From Hydractinia symbiolongicarpus (lineage: Eukaryota > Cnidaria > Hydrozoa > Anthoathecata > Hydractiniidae): a stretch of 60,000 nucleotides of DNA. The number at the start of each line of letters is the position of its first letter. The stretch's first letter is position 1. Both the position numbers and the translations under genes were made by a program. Location of the stretch: the NCBI RefSeq assembly GCF_029227915.1, contig NC_079881.1, positions 32,899,501 through 32,959,500 of the forward strand, given 5' to 3'. The notes beneath the pieces were generated by a model that was not told where the DNA came from, ran no database searches, and saw nothing but the letters and a program-made list of their open reading frames with translations. Shown piece by piece: positions 54,768 to 60,000 of this stretch.

Positions 54768-56225
54768 TTAACTATTTTCTTAAGTATTTTCTTAAGTATT
54801 TTTTTAAGTATTTTTTTAAGTATTTTTTTAAGTATTTTTTTAAGTATTTTTTTAAGTATTTTTTTAAGTATTTTTTTAAGTATTTTTTTAAGTATTTTTT
54901 TAAGTATTTTTTTAAGTATTTTTTTAAGTATTTTTTTAAGTATTTTTTTAAGTATTTTTTTAAGTATTTTTTTAAGTATTTTTTTAAGTATTTTTTTAAG
55001 TATTTTTTTAAGTATTTTTTTAAGTATTTTTTTAAGTATTTTTTTAAGTATTTTTTTAAGTATTTTTTTAAGTATTTTTTTAAGTATTTTTTTAAGTATT
55101 TTTTTAAGTATTTTTTAAGTATTTTCTTAAGTTTTTTTTTAAGTATTTTTTTAAGTATTTTTTTAAGTATTTTTTAAGTATTTTTTTAAGTATTTTTTTA
55201 AGTATTTTTTTAAGTATTTTTTTAAGTATTTTTTTAAGTATTTTCTTAAGTTTTTTTTTAAGTATTTTTTTAAGTATTTTTTAAGTATTTTTTTAAGTAT
55301 TTTTTTAAGTATTTTTTTAAGTATTTTTTTAAGTATTTTTTTAAGTATTTTTTTAAGTATTTTTTAAGTATTTTTTTAAGTATTTTTTTAAGTATTTTTT
55401 AAGTATTTTTTTAAGTATTTTTTAAGTATTTTTTTAAGTATTTTTTTAAGTATTTTTTTAAGTATTTTTTTAAGTATTTTTTTAAGTATTTTCTTAAGTA
55501 TTTTCTTAAGTATTTTTTTAAGTATTTTTTTAAGTATTTTTTTAAGTATTTTTTTAAGTATTTTTTTAAGTATTTTTTTAAGTATTTTTTTAAGTATTTT
55601 TTTAAGTATTTTTTTAAGTATTTTTTAAGTATTTTTTTAAGTATTTTTTTAAGTATTTTTTTAAGTATTTTTTTAAGTATTTTTTTAAGTATTTTTTTAA
55701 GTATTTTTTTAAGTATTTTTTTAAGTATTTTTTTAAGTATTTTTTTAAGTATTTTTTTAAGTATTTTTTAAGTATTTTTTTAAGTATTTTTTTAAGTATT
55801 TTTTTAAGTATTTTTTTAAGTATTTTTTTAAGTATTTTTTTAAGTATTTTTTAAGTATTTTCTTAAGTTTTTTTTTAAGTATTTTTTTAAGTATTTTTTT
55901 AAGTATTTTTTAAGTATTTTTTTAAGTATTTTTTTAAGTATTTTTTTAAGTATTTTTTTAAGTATTTTTTTAAGTATTTTTTTAAGTATTTTTTTAAGTA
56001 TTTTTTTAAGTATTTTTTTAAGTATTTTTTAAGTATTTTTTTAAGTATTTTTTTAAGTATTTTTTTAAGTATTTTTTTAAGTATTTTTTTAAGTATTTTT
56101 TTAAGTATTTTTTTAAGTATTTTTTTAAGTATTTTTTAAGTATTTTCTTAAGTTTTTTTATAAGTATTTTTTTAAGTATTTTTTTAAGTATTTTTTTAAG
56201 TATTTTTTTAAGTATTTTTTTAGTA
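54768..56225. repeat. 12-bp satellite (AAGTATTTTTTT)n
   Basis: About 1.46 kb of a 12-bp unit, roughly 120 copies, with scattered 11-bp units and C-containing variants (AAGTATTTTCTT). The block AAGTATTTTCTTAAGTTTTTTTT recurs near 55120, 55240, 55858 and 56148, which points to higher-order amplification. Open frames of F-L-S-I repeats through it are by-products of the 12-bp period. Confidence 0.95.
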
Positions 56226-56344
56226 TTGTATCAACACTGTCAATTCGAAAAATGTATTTATTTTTTTTAGTTTAGTATGCAATAAATTTATGAAATATTT
56301 CCGCCTATATTTCATTTCTTAGCTCGAATTAATAAATTCGAATT

Positions 56345-56641
56345 TAGGGGCTGTTCATATGGGAAATATTTCCTCGGTTAGCAGAGAAGTATTTCAGCAT
56401 GATATAATTTTTACTTTTCTTGGTCATATGGCGGGAAACCTTTCTTCGGGTGAAAAAATACTATTTGATAAGTTTCTATTTTTATTCTTCGATTCTTTAT
56501 TACCAGAACGGGTAAATGTTTTTTTTATATAGACGCAACTAAATTTGTTAAAAGTTTGTTAACAACCCGACATCTCGACTTGATATCATGCTGAACATTT
56601 ACTCGGTTCACGAGAAAATAATTCCCATATGAACAGCCCCT
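56345..56641. mobile_element. MITE with GGGGCTGTTC ends
   Basis: Inverted ends TAGGGGCTGTTCATATGGGAA and TTCCCATATGAACAGCCCCTA bound 297 bp with no open frame. It is flanked at least by TA. The end sequence resembles PIF/Harbinger or other TA-targeting DNA transposons. The target duplication is too short to decide. Confidence 0.75.
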
Positions 56642-59349
56642 AAGTTTAGTCAAAGGAAGGCAGCTTCTGCCACGACACAAAAATACAGTGTCTTGTAAAT
56701 TCGAAAATCGCAAAGTTCATGAACTTTGAGATGCATTTTTCAGGGGTAAAATTTTTTATTTATTTCGATTCTAGTGTATATTCTTCGTAAAAATATGTTT
56801 CAATCATAATGAAATAATAACTTCTACGAAAAGAATAAAAAAGAGAAAATTAGGTCTAAGCATCAGAAGTTTGTTAGTCGCAACAAAGTCTAAAAATATG
56901 TCGTGTTTACTGTTTCATGTGTCTGCGGCACGAACTTTATTGCCTTGCCCAAATTTTTTCTTGATATATATATATATCTGTTTTATATTGTCTTTGTAAA
57001 AAAAACATATGCGCACGGAAAGAAATAGTCAAGAAGAGGTATATAATAATAATAACAATAATAAAGAAATATATATCGAACATAGAGAAAATTATTGTTA
57101 GATATTTCACTTATGGATTGCAGTTCTCACCCCTTTACATTTAACAAGAAAAACCATTCGGTTTGATCACACATTTGGATCATTTCGAGATAGAAAAGAA
57201 TTGAAATTAGTTGTTTAGTTGTAGTACGGCAACTTAAAATATACTGGGAAGTTCGGGATGGAGAAATGCAGTCATTTGCTGAAACCAAACGAGAAGGCCC
57301 TAGGTGAACTCCCTTCTCTGTTTTCTCTGCTGGATGATTTCGCGAACTAACTCACTGAATGATAAAAAACGAACAGGCGGAACTAATGTGAAGCACTTTT
57401 TAATGATTCTGGTGTCAGATGTAATTTCGATATGGTTTTAGTTTGATATTTATCTGGTGTAGATATCTTAAATAGATAAATACAAGGCAAATATTTCTTT
57501 TAACTCCAGTAATCATTGCCCTTAAGATCTGCAGGTAATGTCTTGTATAGGAGATCTCAACAGAATGGATTTACCAATAAGACGTTTATAAACAACTTCG
57601 CAAAGGCTTCATTTTCTCAACTTTATCGTTTTTGTACGTTTCTATTTAGAAATGTTAACAATAATATTTGAAATCTAAGGACGGCTTCTACATTTATCAT
57701 GTTATGTTATTTGAAAGAGTCCTGAGAAACTGCGAAAATAAATCTTTTTTCTTTTTAATTCATGCTGCATTTGGCAGATTTCGCTAAAGAAAGTCCTCCA
57801 AAAAAGATACTTAAGGCTTGATAGTTTTTTAATAAACACACACTTTGCGATTGACTTTTTTTCACTTCTTCTTAATTTATTTTCTTAAATTTCCTTTTAT
57901 TTTCGCTTTTATTTTTCTTTTTTTCAAAAATACAAATGTGTAGATACTTTCTTTAACAGGTAACTGTCATATGGTGCCCAGTCAAATAAGAGTGGTGCTG
58001 TTGCGTGAAATAACCATTTTAAATTTGTAATTACACCAGTGGACGAAAAAATAGCTCTTTTTGTTACCCGACTGTCCTCACAACGATGAACACAAACGAA
58101 ACTAAACAAAAATTTCTACCGAAGGTGTACAAAAAATGCTCTAATAACGAGAGAAGTTAATGTTTATATTTCTATAACTTATTTTTTAGTGAAGAGTTTT
58201 CAATATTTTTAATTTCATATCTTTTTCTGTGAATTCAAATAATAATTCAGTCCATGTTTTGAGCGGTCTTTTATTTGTAGGTGTTTCATAAAACAGTTTT
58301 ATCTCCTCCCCTTGAACGGTTATATTGAGGACCATTTGATGAAAAGAAAATGACTATTCACAATTAATAACAAGAAAAATTTAGGAAGGCGTGATGAAAT
58401 TGCAATGTAAATTATTATACGAGTATTTTATTATACATAATAGAAGAAGCAGCTGTAAAAAATTTATGTCGTTTCCTTGATCAAATAAAGACGGGCGTTG
58501 CATTGCTTAATTTATTGTAAATTATAAATGTGGTAAAAAACCAAGAATATCAGTGGGAACATCTAGAAAAGCACGCATATCCGATTGTTAAAAACAAAGT
58601 TAACACGTTATCCTCATTTCATAGTTTGTTCTGCCAGTTCCTATGTTGGTTGCATCCCTTATCACAGATGATATAACTCAAGATAGAAATTCCGTGAAAT
58701 TATTACCTAACATAAAGGAAAATAAATGATCCAAAATAGTGTTTTAATCCCACCAACAAATAAAAGTCAAGGAATGCAAGGAACCTGAAGAAAATAATGA
58801 TCGTAAGATTTCGAAGAAAGCAAAAAGGATTTAAGATAGCAGCATAAAATAAAGAGAAGAGTAAATAAAGAGTAAAAGCCAGATATTACAACCATCATAA
58901 CCCGAACCTACCATCTAAGATGCAGTCTATTTAGACAGATCTTCTGAATTGCTAATTCGTTCCCGCTTAGAAGCCCAAAGACGGGCACTAAAACCGTGAA
59001 CACGTACCATGCTACAATCGCCACCAATACAAAAAAGCCTGGAAAACAGATAGGAACTCAATCTAAATGAGTGACCATTGCGATTGGTACGTTCCATTAC
59101 GTGGATGAGACTTTTATATAATACAAGTTATTAAAAGCCTTTACTTTTTTTCTGAAAAATTATTTTGCTTTTTTTTACAAAGCGGTTTGTTGGCAACTTC
59201 ATTATAAAGCCTGGGGAAAAGGATCCATTTAAAAACATGTAAAATTTATTAAATTGTATGTTTCTGATCACAATATGATTTGCTGCTAATTTTATTAAAT
59301 ATACACGAACAATCAATGAAAACTTTTAAACAAAATAAAATTAGCGATT
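56642..59349. other. Intergenic
   Basis: AT-rich DNA with a TATATA run (56963-56977) and ATA/ATAAT-rich patches. No gene recognised. Confidence 0.4.
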
Positions 59350-59379
59350 AATTTTCATAAACAGGGAAATCCAATTTGA

Positions 59380-60000
59380 CCAATAGTCTCCTGCACTGGA
59401 ACACTGTTACACAACCTATCAAAATTTGTTGCTTCCATCCTCAGCAAATTCACAGCAAGTGACCACAGCAAAAACTCAAAAGAATTTTCGGAATACATCA
59501 GAGAAATAAAGATAGCAGACGACGAATGCAATGTATCATTTGATGTCACATCACTCTACACAAATGTTTCCATAAAAGACACCTTAAACATCCTTAAAGA
59601 CCTAATCGAAAACAATGCTGCATTCGGTGAAAAGACAAAGATTCCAGTACCGGATTTTCTGTGTTTGGTCGAACTTGTTCTAACCAAAACATGGTATCTG
59701 TTTAATAAGAACTTCTACACTCAAACAGACGGAGTTGCGATGGGAGGCCCTGCATCATCAGTAGTCGCAGAAATATACATGAAAGCACACGAGACAACAG
59801 CATTAGTCACATCAGACAGACGTCCAAAGGTTTGGAAAAGATTTGTTGACGACGTATTCGCCATAATCAAAAGATCTCATCTAGAAGAGTTCCTTGAACA
59901 CATCAACGGCCTACATCGACAAATCAAATTCACTGTTGAGCTTGTACACGATGGAAGTATCGCTTTCCTGGACACTTTGGTCAAACGCAAGAATGGTTCC
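59380..60000 (+). CDS. Penelope-like element reverse transcriptase, partial, runs off the window
   Basis: An open frame of 207 codons from just after a TGA (59377-59379) to the window end. It shows RT motif A (F-D-V-T-S-L-Y-T-N-V, from 59539), motif B (D-G-V-A-M-G-G-P-A-S-S, from 59728) and motif C with the catalytic pair in F-V-D-D (59842-59853), all in Penelope-like form. The TGA replaces an arginine codon that is CGA in the fragment at 12012-12020. The fragment at 22670 also has TGA. Unless this is the true upstream boundary, the element carries at least one nonsense mutation. A GIY-YIG endonuclease would be expected beyond the window. The host retroelement uses RNA-to-DNA copying for its own insertion. 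Confidence 0.85.

Noticed and set aside
54690-55118. A 142-codon frame of F-L-S-I repeats
   Set aside because: By-product of the 12-bp satellite period.
57924-58109. A 61-codon minus-strand frame with cysteine-containing start
   Set aside because: No signal peptide, domain or paralogue; length expected by chance.

Overview
This is AT-rich eukaryotic DNA with introns, microsatellites and dense transposon debris. The gene and repeat content (an orphan class A GPCR family, Penelope-like retroelements, mini-Helitrons, tRNA-derived SINEs) fits an invertebrate. A hydrozoan cnidarian is my best guess, but that is inference from general look and not proven by any one gene. There are no bacterial operons, rRNAs or CRISPR arrays.

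Left half (1-30.2 kb): a GPCR gene amplified three times by segmental duplication. Copy A (332-1326, +, broken by a 1-nt frameshift) and copy B (9038-10033, -) sit tail to tail in a large imperfect inverted repeat. Copy B and everything beyond it (about 8.9-19.2 kb) is duplicated in tandem as copy C (19914-20909, -) and its flank (about 19.8-30.2 kb). Each tandem unit carries the same passengers in the same order: GPCR, poly-T/poly-G tract, internally deleted Penelope-like element (RT piece plus GIY-YIG piece), a foldback repeat, a broken two-exon MADF-like gene, a mini-Helitron array, a tRNA-SINE and a MITE. Differences between copies B and C cluster around TM4 and extracellular loop 2, where copy A looks like a mosaic of B and C.

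Right half (30.2-60 kb): mostly single-copy genes. A six-exon gene at 31038-37467 (+), reconstructed from splice sites and reading phase, encodes a 294-residue single-pass membrane protein with a four-cysteine ectodomain and a cytoplasmic tail bearing repeated S-P motifs. Its last intron holds a piggyBac-type MITE carrying five perfect CRE octamers. A single-exon MFS transporter follows (41979-43217, +). Three small secreted-protein genes lie on the minus strand: two are paralogues with acidic C-termini (39621-39854 and 47640-47951), and one has a lysine-rich block plus 36-residue tandem repeats (51933-52823). A degraded P-loop helicase-like pseudogene (about 48.66-49.35 kb), an approximately 1.46-kb satellite of a 12-bp unit (54.77-56.22 kb) and a less damaged Penelope-like RT running off the window end (59380-60000) complete it.

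No metabolic pathway or operon links the genes. The common theme is lineage-specific membrane and secreted proteins in a transposon-rich, recently rearranged region.
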